64,000 nt of DNA, from assembly GCF_903819335.1 (NCBI RefSeq), contig NZ_CAIJDE010000044.1, forward strand, positions 203,003 to 267,002, read 5' to 3'. Under the pieces are notes generated by a model. The model saw only the letters and a program-made list of their open reading frames with translations, searched no databases and was not told the origin of the DNA. The position numbers and the translations under genes are program-made. The DNA comes from Flavobacterium panici. GTDB lineage: Bacteria; Bacteroidota; Bacteroidia; Flavobacteriales; Flavobacteriaceae. This document shows positions 25,008-34,400 of the stretch, piece by piece. Each line of letters begins with the position of its first letter. Position 1 is the first letter of the stretch.

Positions 25008-25592
25008 TTATTTTTTTTCTGAAATCTTTTTTAAAGCCTGTCGGTATTCTTTATCGGATTTTTTGCTGCCATCATCAGTAATTTCAATTTGGTAATCAAA
25101 AACTTTATAGTTTTTGATTTTATAAAATGCAGCCCAATTAGTACTAGAAATTACATGGCTTTCAATAATATTATAAGTTGAATTGTAGCTGGGATTTTTG
25201 ATTTCTTCAAAACCAATTACACGTTTGAAATTATTTGTTTTAGAGTTGTATAAATATAAATTATATGTCCAATTGCTTCTTACATCAGAAATGTTTTGAA
25301 TTAAGATATCTTTTATTTTATCGTTATTGAAGTCTCTAAATTCAACTTGTTGAGTACCGCTAAAAATCGAGTCTTTTACTAAAACTGAATTTTTACCATT
25401 TAGTTTTTGACTGATAATTAAAATTGAATTTTTTTCATCATCATAACCTTCTTTTTCAGTTTCAAAATTTATAAGTTTTATTGTAATTCCTTTGTTTTTA
25501 TAAATAGAATCACCCTTGATTGTTTGTGTATTCTGAGCAAATATATAAATACAGGATAAGAAAAAAATAATGGTTAAAAGACTTTTTTTCAT
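25008..25592 (-). CDS. Secreted protein of unknown function
   Basis: A 194-residue protein with a signal peptide (MKKSLLTIIFFLSCIYIFAQ). The mature part has VEFRDFNNDKIKDILIQ, which resembles a calcium-binding DxDxD-type turn of FG-GAP/XAC2610-like repeats (D-F-N-N-D-K-I-K-D). The function is unknown. It lies downstream of the beta-helix lipoprotein gene on the same strand. Confidence 0.65.
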   Translation of the reverse strand: MKKSLLTIIFFLSCIYIFAQNTQTIKGDSIYKNKGITIKLINFETEKEGYDDEKNSILIISQKLNGKNSVLVKDSIFSGTQQVEFRDFNNDKIKDILIQNISDVRSNWTYNLYLYNSKTNNFKRVIGFEEIKNPSYNSTYNIIESHVISSTNWAAFYKIKNYKVFDYQIEITDDGSKKSDKEYRQALKKISEKK

Positions 25593-25691
25593 TGGATAGT
25601 ATTGCATTTTTAAACTTTGAGATTTGCAGTTTTGCGAGCAAAATTCACACACAACTTAAATTTCTTATATCACTTATATGGTTTAAAAATT

Positions 25692-27200
25692 TTACTTTGG
25701 AAAATCTTTACTTTGATAAGCACCCAAATCTGGCGGAGAAGTTCTTGTAGCTCCTAAAATATCTAATGGAATTATATACGCCGGATTTCCTTTCGCGAAA
25801 GCGGCAGAAGTTTTATCAATATTTAACTGATTTTTAGAAACATTATAAAACTTTGGATTTTCGTTTACAATAATATTATTATAATGTTCCGTATCTGTTT
25901 TAAACTGATAATCAGAATTTGATGTTGTACCAAATTTCAACAGGCAATTATTTAACTGATAAACAAAACCAGCACTTGCATTTTTTTGTAAATTGAATTC
26001 ATTCGTGCTGGAACCATAAATAATACAATTATTGAAAGTCGCCTGTGTTAACGGATTTGTTTCCGGTGAGGCTCCGGCTAAACTATTACTTAAGTTCACG
26101 GCAAAATGCGAACTGTTTTGCCAGTTGTTATTAAAGGTACAATGTGTAAAGCTGTAATTTCCGCCGTAAACACAAGATAAACCTGCAATTCCGGCATAAT
26201 TGATTACGATGTTTTCACCGTTGATGTGAGTATTTTGGGCTAAAATTCCGTACTCAACACAATTGTAAATCTGTGTGTTTTTAATTTCAATTGTATTTAA
26301 CGGATTTTTAAAATCTAATCCAACAACTGCATTTTTTAAAGTCAAATGATTGATCGAATGATTTGTGCTTCCGTTTGCAAAAAGAACAGATTTCCATTGT
26401 CCGGGAATATCAGAATAAAGAGATTCTAAGCGATCGCCTTCAAAAATAACTTCGTTTTCTAGTTTTTCGGTTGTAGAGGCAGTTCCGTTAATTTGAAGTG
26501 TAGCTTTATCGCCAACATACAAACCAGAATTAGCATGAAAATGAACTCTTGTTCCGGCTTCAAAAGTTACGGTTTTATTTTCCGGAACTCCGGCATAACC
26601 ATAAATAACGTATGGTTTTTGTTTGGTAAAAATTAGTTCATTTCCGTTTTCAGGATCATTTTCGTCCAGATAAAACCCGTCGACATCTTTTCCTTCAATC
26701 TGAATTTTTTCTTTAGTTCCGTCGGCATTTTGTTTTGGAAATAAAAAAACAGCATCCTGAATTAAAGTAACCAAAGCCACTTCCTGCAGATTCGCACCGC
26801 TGTCAAACTGAATTTCATCTGTGTATAAAAAATCAGTAGGATTAGCGTCTGTAATATCTGCAGTTGTTTCTATAAAAATATAAAGACTGTCTTTTGCTAA
26901 AAGCGTAACATCTTTAAAAATCTTTCCGTTGTTGCCGCTCATTCCGTCAACTGTCATTCGGTATTTTGAATTAAGCCCTTTTTTAAGTTGTACAATCGGG
27001 ATTGAAATATCGTTTTTACTTCGGTTATAAACCTTAAGCTGATACGTGCTTGAACCAATGTTTTTAAAAACAGTATCTAAATAAACAGTGTCTTTTGAAA
27101 ACTTTAAATCTCCGGTACTGGCAACGGTATCAAAATCAGTTCGACAAGAACTAAAAGCTAGAATTATTCCGAAAATAAAGAGTGCAAAGTATTGACGCAT
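25692..27200 (-). CDS. Lipoprotein with right-handed beta-helix
   Basis: A 502-residue protein. The start MRQYFALFIFGIILAFSSC is a lipoprotein signal with the lipidated Cys in FSSC. The N-terminal half looks like an immunoglobulin-like fold (KDTVYLDTVFKNIGSSTYQLKVYN). The second half carries beta-helix-type repeats with short turns (IEIKNTQIYNCVEYGILAQN, FTHCTFNNNWQNSSHFAVN). Such proteins often bind or cleave polysaccharides, but no catalytic residues can be named here. ATG 27200 places the signal peptide at the start. Confidence 0.8.
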   Translation of the reverse strand: MRQYFALFIFGIILAFSSCRTDFDTVASTGDLKFSKDTVYLDTVFKNIGSSTYQLKVYNRSKNDISIPIVQLKKGLNSKYRMTVDGMSGNNGKIFKDVTLLAKDSLYIFIETTADITDANPTDFLYTDEIQFDSGANLQEVALVTLIQDAVFLFPKQNADGTKEKIQIEGKDVDGFYLDENDPENGNELIFTKQKPYVIYGYAGVPENKTVTFEAGTRVHFHANSGLYVGDKATLQINGTASTTEKLENEVIFEGDRLESLYSDIPGQWKSVLFANGSTNHSINHLTLKNAVVGLDFKNPLNTIEIKNTQIYNCVEYGILAQNTHINGENIVINYAGIAGLSCVYGGNYSFTHCTFNNNWQNSSHFAVNLSNSLAGASPETNPLTQATFNNCIIYGSSTNEFNLQKNASAGFVYQLNNCLLKFGTTSNSDYQFKTDTEHYNNIIVNENPKFYNVSKNQLNIDKTSAAFAKGNPAYIIPLDILGATRTSPPDLGAYQSKDFPK

Positions 27201-27215
27201 TTGAATATGTTTATT

Positions 27216-27303
27216 TTTTTTGCCACAGATTAAAAGGATTAAAATGATTTTCTGCACAATGCATAAAAAAAATAATCTGTGAAAATCTGTGAAATCTGTG
27301 GCA
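27216..27303. repeat. Inverted-repeat element (ccacagatt family)
   Basis: TGCCACAGATTAAAAGGATT on the left is answered by ...AAATCTGTGGCA at about 27292-27303. It overlaps the start of the leader of the lipoprotein gene. Confidence 0.65.
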
Positions 27304-27458
27304 TAAGAAAAAAACTTCTCAGCAACAGATCAATATTAATGTTTTTGTAAAAATAGCAAAAAACTTACATGTTTGAAGTTGAATTTTAATTTTAGAATAT
27401 GATTTTCGAATTTGTATCTTATCTTTTCTTTAATTTTACGATTTTAAAGTCCATTTTA

Positions 27459-27890
27459 ATGAATTATACAAAAGAACAAATTTTAGCATACTGCAATGAG
27501 TTTTCTAAAAACACTTTGATGGAAACGCTAAAAATAGAATATATCGACGCTGGAGAAGATTTTTTAACTGCAAAAATGCCTGTAAATCCAAGCGTTCACC
27601 AACCAATGGGACTACTTCACGGCGGAGCTTCTGTAGCTTTGGCAGAAAGCGTTGGAAGTGCCGCTTCACACTTTTTTATTAATCCAAAAGAACAAGAAGT
27701 CCGCGGAATAGAAATCTCTGCAAATCATTTAAAAAGCATTCGCGAAGGCGTAGTTTTTGGTACAGCCAGAATTATTCACAAAGGCAGAAGTCTTCATCTT
27801 TGGGAAATTAAAATCACGGATGAAGCCGGGAATTTAATTTCGCTTTGTAAGCTTACAAATATTGTTTTAGAGAAGAAGAAAACAGAATAA
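27459..27890 (+). CDS. Hotdog-fold thioesterase (PaaI/MenI-like)
   Basis: A 143-residue hotdog protein with HQPMGLLHGGASVALAESVGSAA, the PaaI/4HBT motif with catalytic-type Glu. GIEISANHLK and GTARIIHKGRSLHLWEIKI follow. The start at 27459 removes 20 weak upstream codons. Its stop overlaps the isochorismate synthase start by one base (TAATG), so they are an operon. The pairing suggests it is the 1,4-dihydroxy-2-naphthoyl-CoA thioesterase of menaquinone synthesis, though other acyl-CoA substrates are possible. Confidence 0.85.
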   Translation: MNYTKEQILAYCNEFSKNTLMETLKIEYIDAGEDFLTAKMPVNPSVHQPMGLLHGGASVALAESVGSAASHFFINPKEQEVRGIEISANHLKSIREGVVFGTARIIHKGRSLHLWEIKITDEAGNLISLCKLTNIVLEKKKTE

Positions 27891-28960
27891 TGAATATGAA
27901 TAATTTTTTCTCAAAAACAAAACAACATTACAATCAAAATTTACCTTTTGTAATTTATTCTAAACCTAATACTTCAAGTGTTTTTGGGCTTTTACAGCAA
28001 AATGACACTTTATATAAAATTACTGATTACAGTGAAAAAGGATTCGTTTTTGCTTCTTTTGATGAAAAACAGCTTGTTTTAATTCCCGAAAATGAATCGG
28101 AAATTATTAGTGCTGACAAAGAAGTTACTGGATTTGAAACAGCTGAAATTGATGATCTGAATTTTGATGCAGAAGCTAAAATTCAATATGAAGATTTAGT
28201 TTCAAAAGGAATTGAGGCAATTAAAAACGAAGAATTCAAAAAAGTAGTTTTATCCCGAAGCGAAAAAGTAAATTTATCTGAATTTGATTTTGTTCAGACT
28301 TTCCAACATTTGGTTCAAATATATCCTACGACTTTTTGTTATTGTTTTTTTCATCCTAAAATTGGACTTTGGATGGGGGCAACACCGGAACAACTGCTAA
28401 AAGCAAACGGAAATGTTTTTGAAACAACAGCTTTGGCAGGAACACAAAAAGCAAATTTAGAAACCGAAATTCGCTGGGAACAAAAAGAAAAAGACGAACA
28501 GCAATATGTAACCGATTTTATTGTAAAACGTTTACGGGAAGTTGCCAATTCTGTTGTAGTTACAGAACCGTATAGTTTAAAAGCCGGATCAATCTGGCAT
28601 ATTAAAACAGATATTTCGGGAGTTTTAAACGAGAATTCAACTTTGCAAGAAGTTATTGATACGCTTCATCCAACGCCTGCGGTTTGCGGATTGCCAAAGA
28701 AAAAAGCAAAAGCTTTTATTATAGAAAATGAAAATTACGACAGAACTTTTTACACTGGTTTTCTGGGGGAATTAAACAGCAGTTTTGCGGGCAGTAAAAC
28801 AAGTTCTGATTTATTCGTAAATTTGCGCAGCATGCAGATTCAGGATAAAACAGCGATTTTATATATGGGATGCGGCATTACGAGAGAAAGTATTCCCGAA
28901 AAAGAATGGGAGGAAAGCGTCAATAAATCAATGACGATGAAAAGAGTTTTAAAAAAATAG
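27890..28960 (+). CDS. menF: Isochorismate synthase (chorismate-binding)
   Basis: A 356-residue protein of the chorismate-utilising family. Visible motifs are KVVLSRSEKV, GMWMGATPEQLL (as LWMGATPEQLL), TTALAGTQ, GSIWHIKTDISG, HPTPAVCGLPKKKA, NYDRTFYTGFLGE and LYMGCGITRESIPE. MenF/EntC/DhbC convert chorismate to isochorismate. No siderophore genes are near and the upstream gene is a thioesterase, so menaquinone is the likely pathway. A second possible start lies two codons in (27896). Confidence 0.9.
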   Translation: MNMNNFFSKTKQHYNQNLPFVIYSKPNTSSVFGLLQQNDTLYKITDYSEKGFVFASFDEKQLVLIPENESEIISADKEVTGFETAEIDDLNFDAEAKIQYEDLVSKGIEAIKNEEFKKVVLSRSEKVNLSEFDFVQTFQHLVQIYPTTFCYCFFHPKIGLWMGATPEQLLKANGNVFETTALAGTQKANLETEIRWEQKEKDEQQYVTDFIVKRLREVANSVVVTEPYSLKAGSIWHIKTDISGVLNENSTLQEVIDTLHPTPAVCGLPKKKAKAFIIENENYDRTFYTGFLGELNSSFAGSKTSSDLFVNLRSMQIQDKTAILYMGCGITRESIPEKEWEESVNKSMTMKRVLKK

Positions 28961-29048
28961 ATTAAAAAAAAATAAGTTTACAGCCACAGTTTTCAGTTTT
29001 GCTGTGACTGAATACTGCGACTGTAAACTGAGACTAAAAATAAAAATA

Positions 29049-29765
29049 ATGAAACTAGACATATTAGCCTTTGGCGCACATCCGGATGATGTAGAATTGG
29101 GTTGTGCCGGAACAATTTTAAAAGAAGTTTCCCTTGGGAAAAAAGTAGGTATTGTAGATTTAACGCGTGGCGAATTAGGTACACGCGGAACTGCTGAAAC
29201 CAGAGATGAAGAGGCAAAAGCCGCAGCAAAGATTTTGGGTGTTTTAGTTCGTGAGAATCTAGGTTTACGCGACGGATTTTTCGTAAACGATGAAAAACAT
29301 CAATTAGAAGTCATTAAAATGATCCGAAAATATAAACCTGAAATCGTATTGTGCAACGCAGTTGACGATCGCCATATTGATCACGGAAAAGGAAGCAAAT
29401 TAGTTTCTGATGCGTGTTTTTTATCGGGATTGATGAAAATCGAAACTTCAATAGATGGAGAGAAACAAGATGCCTGGAGACCAAAAGTGGTGTACCATTA
29501 TATTCAATGGAAAAACCTTACTCCAGACTTTGTAGTCGATATTACAGGTTTTGAAGCCAAAAAAGTGGAAGCAATTTCAGCATATAAAACTCAATTTTAC
29601 GATCCAAATTCAAAAGAACCTGCTACGCCAATTACAAGTAAAAACTTCTTTGAGAGCTTAAATTATCGTGCGCAGGACTTAGGAAGGCTCGTTGGGAAAG
29701 ATTTTGCAGAAGGTTTTACGGTTGAAAGGTGTTTGGCAGTCAATAGCTTAGAAAATTTGATGTAA
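29049..29765 (+). CDS. bshB1: Bacillithiol biosynthesis deacetylase BshB1
   Basis: A 238-residue PIG-L/LmbE-type zinc deacetylase. GAHPDDVELGCAG (H11, D14) is the metal site. LTRGELGTRGTAETRDEEA and DDRHIDHGKGSKL fit the BshB1 group, which removes acetate from GlcNAc-malate in bacillithiol synthesis. ATG 29049 is chosen; upstream sequence is leader-like. It is transcribed in the same direction as menF, 88 nt after it, and is followed by tRNA-His. Confidence 0.92.
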   Translation: MKLDILAFGAHPDDVELGCAGTILKEVSLGKKVGIVDLTRGELGTRGTAETRDEEAKAAAKILGVLVRENLGLRDGFFVNDEKHQLEVIKMIRKYKPEIVLCNAVDDRHIDHGKGSKLVSDACFLSGLMKIETSIDGEKQDAWRPKVVYHYIQWKNLTPDFVVDITGFEAKKVEAISAYKTQFYDPNSKEPATPITSKNFFESLNYRAQDLGRLVGKDFAEGFTVERCLAVNSLENLM

Positions 29766-29781
29766 ATTTTTCATTTTTTTC

Positions 29782-29812
29782 TTTGTAGAAGTAAACCTTT
29801 GTTATATATTTG
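29782..29812 (+). promoter_or_regulatory. tRNA-His promoter
   Basis: TTTG (29782-29785) and TATATTTG (29805-29812) are separated by 19 nt, an ideal Bacteroidota promoter ending 18 nt before the tRNA. Confidence 0.8.
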
Positions 29813-29830
29813 CACTCGCTAAGCAAAAAT

Positions 29831-29905
29831 GGTGGTTGTAGCTCAGCTGGTTAGAGTAGCGGTTTGTGGTGCCGCGGGTCGCCGGTTCGAACCCGGTCAG
29901 CCACC
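29831..29905 (+). tRNA. tRNA-His(GTG)
   Basis: Includes the extra 5' G (29831) that pairs with C73. Acceptor GTGGTTG/CAGCCAC, D-arm GCTC/GAGT (one wobble), anticodon arm GCGGT-TTGTGGT-GCCGC, and T-arm GCCGG/CCGGT (one wobble) are as expected. It has its own promoter and terminator. Confidence 0.96.
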
Positions 29906-29914
29906 CAGAAATTT

Positions 29915-29944
29915 AAAGCCTTGAAGAAATTCAAGGCTTTTTTT
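29915..29944 (+). terminator. Terminator of tRNA-His
   Basis: AAAGCCTTGAA pairs with TTCAAGGCTTT around GAAA and continues as a T-run. Confidence 0.9.
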
Positions 29945-29960
29945 GTGCTTATTTGTTTTG

Positions 29961-30435
29961 AACCATATAAGTTATGTAAGGTCATTTTAGATTTAGGCTT
30001 GAATGCTGTAACTAATAAGTTTAAAGAGAATAGCTTAGTATTTCTTGTATCTCAAAATCTTTCTTATTTTAAATATAGCCCGCGGTTTCAACTGCGAGGA
30101 CGTTTAAGAAATGCGTATTATATATAATATGCGTTGTGTGATATTGCGTTTGTGATATACATTACGCTCCAGCGGTTAAAACCGCTGGCTATGTTTGATG
30201 CAGCTTATCTAAATTTCATCTAAAATGTTATTGTATTTCAAATATAGCCCGCGGTTTCAACCGCGAGGACGTTCAGGGTACGTATTGTGATATTCGTTGC
30301 TGTATTGAGATGTGAAATACGTTGCGTTCCAGCGGTTAAAACCGCTGGCTATGATACTTTATATGATCTACAATAATTATAACATTAAAATAATCACAAA
30401 CCAATCTAAAATGACCTTACATAACTTATATGGTT
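29961..30435. mobile_element. 475-bp MITE-like element
   Basis: Perfect 33-nt inverted repeats form the ends: 29961-29993 starts AACCATATAAGTTATGTAAG and 30403-30435 is its exact complement. Inside, two copies of tatagcccgcggtttcaac (about 30076 and 30244) and two of ccagcggttaaaaccgctgg (about 30169 and 30329) make further palindromes. There is no transposase, so it would need one elsewhere. It sits just past the tRNA-His terminator. No clear target-site duplication is seen. Confidence 0.85.
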
Positions 30436-30452
30436 AAAAATAAAAACAAAAA

Positions 30453-30480
30453 AAAGCATGACGGTTAAATCATGCTTTGG
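30453..30480. terminator. Terminator (YpfJ-type gene)
   Basis: AAAGCATGA pairs with TCATGCTTT. The A-run on the plus strand gives the U-run needed by the minus-strand gene. Confidence 0.8.
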
Positions 30481-30508
30481 TGGTTATTATATTTGGCTTA
30501 TTGTGTTT

Positions 30509-31354
30509 TTAAATTTCCTCGAAAGTTGTTCCTTGTTTAATATCGCCGGTTTTAAAACCTTTTTTAAACCAGTACATTCTTTGTTCTGATGTTCCGTGGG
30601 TAAAGGAATCCGGAACAATTTGTCCTTGCATTTTGCTTTGTATTGCGTCATCACCAACGGCATTTGCTGCACTTAATGCTTCTTCAATATCACCTTCATC
30701 TAAATTTTGCTGATTGTAATGCGCCCAGACTCCCGCATAAAAATCGGCTTGTAATTCCAAGGCTACAGAAAGTTTATTGGCTTCTGCCTGGCTTTTGCCT
30801 TCCTGATCCTGATGCATTTTTGCAGAAGTCCCTAATAAAGTCTGAATATGATGTCCAACTTCATGGGCAATAACATACGCAATGGCAAAATCTCCGCCTT
30901 TAGCACCAAATTTTGTTTTTAGTTCTTCAAAGAAATCTAAATCCATGTAAACCTTTTGATCTGCCGGACAATAAAATGGTCCTGAAGCTGATGAAGCGCC
31001 TCCGCAAGAAGTTTGAACAGAACCTCTAAAAAGCACCAATTTTGGATTTTTATAAGTCATTCCGTGTTCGGCAAATATTTTTCCCCAGATATCTTCGTTA
31101 TCTGCTAAAACAACTCTCACAAAATCACCCATTTCTTCGTCTGCTTTGCTTAATGGTGTAGCAGCTTCAGTTTGGGTTTGTCCGCCTTGCATTTGTTCTA
31201 AGACAGGTGTAATGAGTTTTGCGTTTTCACCGCCAAAAACATTCAATAACAAAATAATAATACCAATAACTCCGCCTCCAACAGCGATTTTACCCCCAGA
31301 AATTGATCTGCGGTCTTCTACATTATCACTTTGTCTTCTGCCTAGCCACTTCAT
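30509..31354 (-). CDS. YpfJ-family neutral zinc metallopeptidase
   Basis: A 281-residue protein. It begins MKWLGRRQSDNVEDRR, as this family does, then has one membrane segment (about 22-41). The peptidase domain contains HEVGHHI (HExxH, H164-H168) and, later, ELQADFYAGVWAHY, which supplies the third ligand. Two CGG/C-type cysteines (TSCGGA, FYCPAD) are family features. It is anchored in the inner membrane; the substrate is not known. Confidence 0.92.
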   Translation of the reverse strand: MKWLGRRQSDNVEDRRSISGGKIAVGGGVIGIIILLLNVFGGENAKLITPVLEQMQGGQTQTEAATPLSKADEEMGDFVRVVLADNEDIWGKIFAEHGMTYKNPKLVLFRGSVQTSCGGASSASGPFYCPADQKVYMDLDFFEELKTKFGAKGGDFAIAYVIAHEVGHHIQTLLGTSAKMHQDQEGKSQAEANKLSVALELQADFYAGVWAHYNQQNLDEGDIEEALSAANAVGDDAIQSKMQGQIVPDSFTHGTSEQRMYWFKKGFKTGDIKQGTTFEEI

Positions 31355-31445
31355 AGTATTTTTATTTTAAGCTTTTTATGTTTTTCTTGTACGAATTTAT
31401 ATAATTTTTGGGAATAACTTGTGATTTGTCATGATTTAGTTTTAA

Positions 31446-34400
31446 TTATTTTAGCCATTTTACCAAAGTTTCCTCCACAGTGCCTTTCATAATTGGTTTT
31501 GAAATATAATCATCCATTCCGGCAGAAATACATTTGTTGCGCTCTTCTTTTTCTGCGCCCGCAGTTACGGCAATAATCGGAATATCTTTGCCTGCAGAAG
31601 TGTTTCTAATGGCTTTTGTTGTTTCGTAGCCGTTCATAATTGGCATTTGAATATCCATGAAAACAAGCGTTGGATTAATACTTTCAAATTGTTTTACAGC
31701 TTCATAACCATTTTCGCATTCAAAAATAAAAGCATTGTGATACAGGTTTTTTACAATCGTTTTTAAAAGCAGCATATTTACTTTGTTATCCTCCACAATT
31801 AAAAAACGTATGTTTTTGCTGTTTGCTTCATTATAATTTTCATCAGGAAGAGCCTGTAAGTTTTTTAATTCTGTATTGTATTTTTCGTTGATGCTTTGAT
31901 TGCTGGTTTTTAAATTTAAATCGAAAAAGAAATTACTTCCTTCACCAATTTTACTTTCCAGCTGTAATCGGCTTTCCATTAAGGCTAAAAGCTGATTAGA
32001 GATTGTTAAACCTAAACCGGTTCCGCCAAATTTTCTTGTTGTAGAGCTGTCTGCCTGTGAAAAGGCTTTAAAAATTTTCTTCTGATTTTTCTCCATAATT
32101 CCAATTCCCGTATCAATAACAGAAAATCGGATGGTCGAAAAGTTATTTTTTGATTTTGATAAAACAGAAACATTCAGTTTGATAGAACCTTCATTGGTAA
32201 ATTTTACCGCGTTAGAAAGCAGATTAATCAGAATTTGTTTGATTCGAACAATATCTGTCCAGATATATTTAGGAACATCCTGATCTACATTGAGTTCCAA
32301 TTGCAGGTTTTTTTGATTGGATTCAAAAACAATTAAATCGAAAACCTGACCCAATACTTTTTTAATATCATATAAATCAATAAAAAGTTCCAGTTTTCCG
32401 GCTTCAATTTTAGAAAAATCAAGAATGTCATTGATAATTTCTAACAGAGAGTGTGCCGATTGATTAATGGTGGTCATGTATTTTTCCTGAATTTCTTCTA
32501 ATTCAGTTTTCATCAATAAATGCGTAAAACCTATAATTCCGTTTAAAGGCGTTCTAATTTCATGCGACATATTCGCCAGAAAATCAGATTTTGATTTATT
32601 GGCGGCTTCTGCCAATTGTTTGGCTTTAATCGCGTCTTCGGTTTCTTTTTTATTGGTGATATCAAAGTAAATTCCACCCACAAATTCAATTTCATCACCT
32701 TTTTTAATAACGTCACCAAATTCTTCCACCCAAATATATTCTCCTGTTTTTCTTTTAATTCGGTAAACATTATGCAGCGGAATTCCGTTTTGAAGATTAT
32801 CAATTTGATTATTAATAACTTCATCGCGGTCTTCATGATGAATAAGGGATAAAAACGAAAGGTTATTTTCGATAAACTCAGCTTTAGAATATCCGGTTAA
32901 GTTTTGAATTTCGTCGTTTAGGAAAATTTTAGTCGAAAATGCATCAAACTTCGATAAATAAACGGTTCCGGGAATATTGTTGGCGATTAATTTGAATTTT
33001 TCTTCGCTTTCAATAATCTTACTTTCGTTTCGGTTTCTTTCTAATGCAGATGAAATGTTATTGGCCAAAACCTGAAAGATATAAATTTCCTCTTCAGACC
33101 ATTTTCGTTCTTTGGTACAATCATCAAAACCAATAAATCCGGTAAAAATATCGTTGATGTACAACGGCAGGATTAGAATTGATTTTATTTCATTATTGAT
33201 CAGTAATTGTTTAAAAAACCTGTCTTCAAGCTTTCTGGTATACGTATTTACGATTCGTTTATTTTTTGCGGCTTCAAAGATTTCTTTCAAATTATCCTCG
33301 GTCATATGCCGCAAAGGCGTGATTTGATGCGGAATTCCTTTTCGCGACCATTTGTATTTTTGAACAACAGTATTGGTCGTAAAATCTCTTTCATAATAAA
33401 ACATATGATCTGCTTTTGAAGCTTTTCCAATCAAATCATACGTTTCCTGAAACATTTGTTCTGTTGATTTACTCATCAAAAATTTCTCTGTACAAAGGGA
33501 AAGTGCTGATAAAAGCTGACTTTTAAATTCTAATCTTCGTTCTGTTTCCAAACGCATCTGCATCGAAATGGCCAGCGAAACAACATCAGAAATAGTTCTG
33601 GCATAATTGATATCCTCATTATCCCAATCTCTTTGTTCCTCTGTGCTTTCAAAACAAACAACACCGGCCAATTGTCCGCTTAAAAAAATGGGAACATCCA
33701 GCATTGATTTAATTTTGTTTTTAGTAAAATAAAGCTTTTCAAATTCAGATGTTTCTAATTTATTAAAAACGTCCGGAGCATTTATAATCGCTTTGTTTTT
33801 TAAGGTTTCAAAATAGATTGGATAGGATTCTTTGTTTAGAATGTTTTTGTCGTTTAAATTTTGATTGTCAACACTATATAGATTTTTGCAGCTAATCAAA
33901 TCTCTGGAATATTTCCAAAAACTTACGCGATTTGCCTGACTTACAGTTGAGGCTTCTTTTATAATATAATCGATAACCGTATTTAAATTATTGTAAGTGC
34001 TAAAGTCTGTCGTTGATAGTTTTTTAGTTGAATTATTATAGGCTTCGATTTTTTCAAGACGTCTCTTTTTTTCGTTTTCTGCATTTTTAATTTCGGTAAT
34101 ATCCCTTGCAATTCCTGCAAAACCAATGGTTTGATCTAAATCGTTTTTACGAATAATGATCTTTTGCGAAATCCATAATTCCTGTCCGTTTTTCTTTAAA
34201 ATAGGAAGTTCAATTATGGGGAATTTATTTCCGTTACTCTCAAAATTCTCATAAAAATCAACCGCACTCATCGAGTACTTTTCATGAATGAAATTTGAAT
34301 AATGTTTTTGAAGTATTTCATCTTCAGAATAACCTAAAAGCGAATATGCAAATTCATTTATAAAAGTAAAATAACCGTCGGCATCAACTTCAAAAATAAT

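Noticed and set aside
29864..30127. 87-codon open frame starting in tRNA-His
   Set aside because: It runs through the tRNA, its terminator and the MITE-like element.
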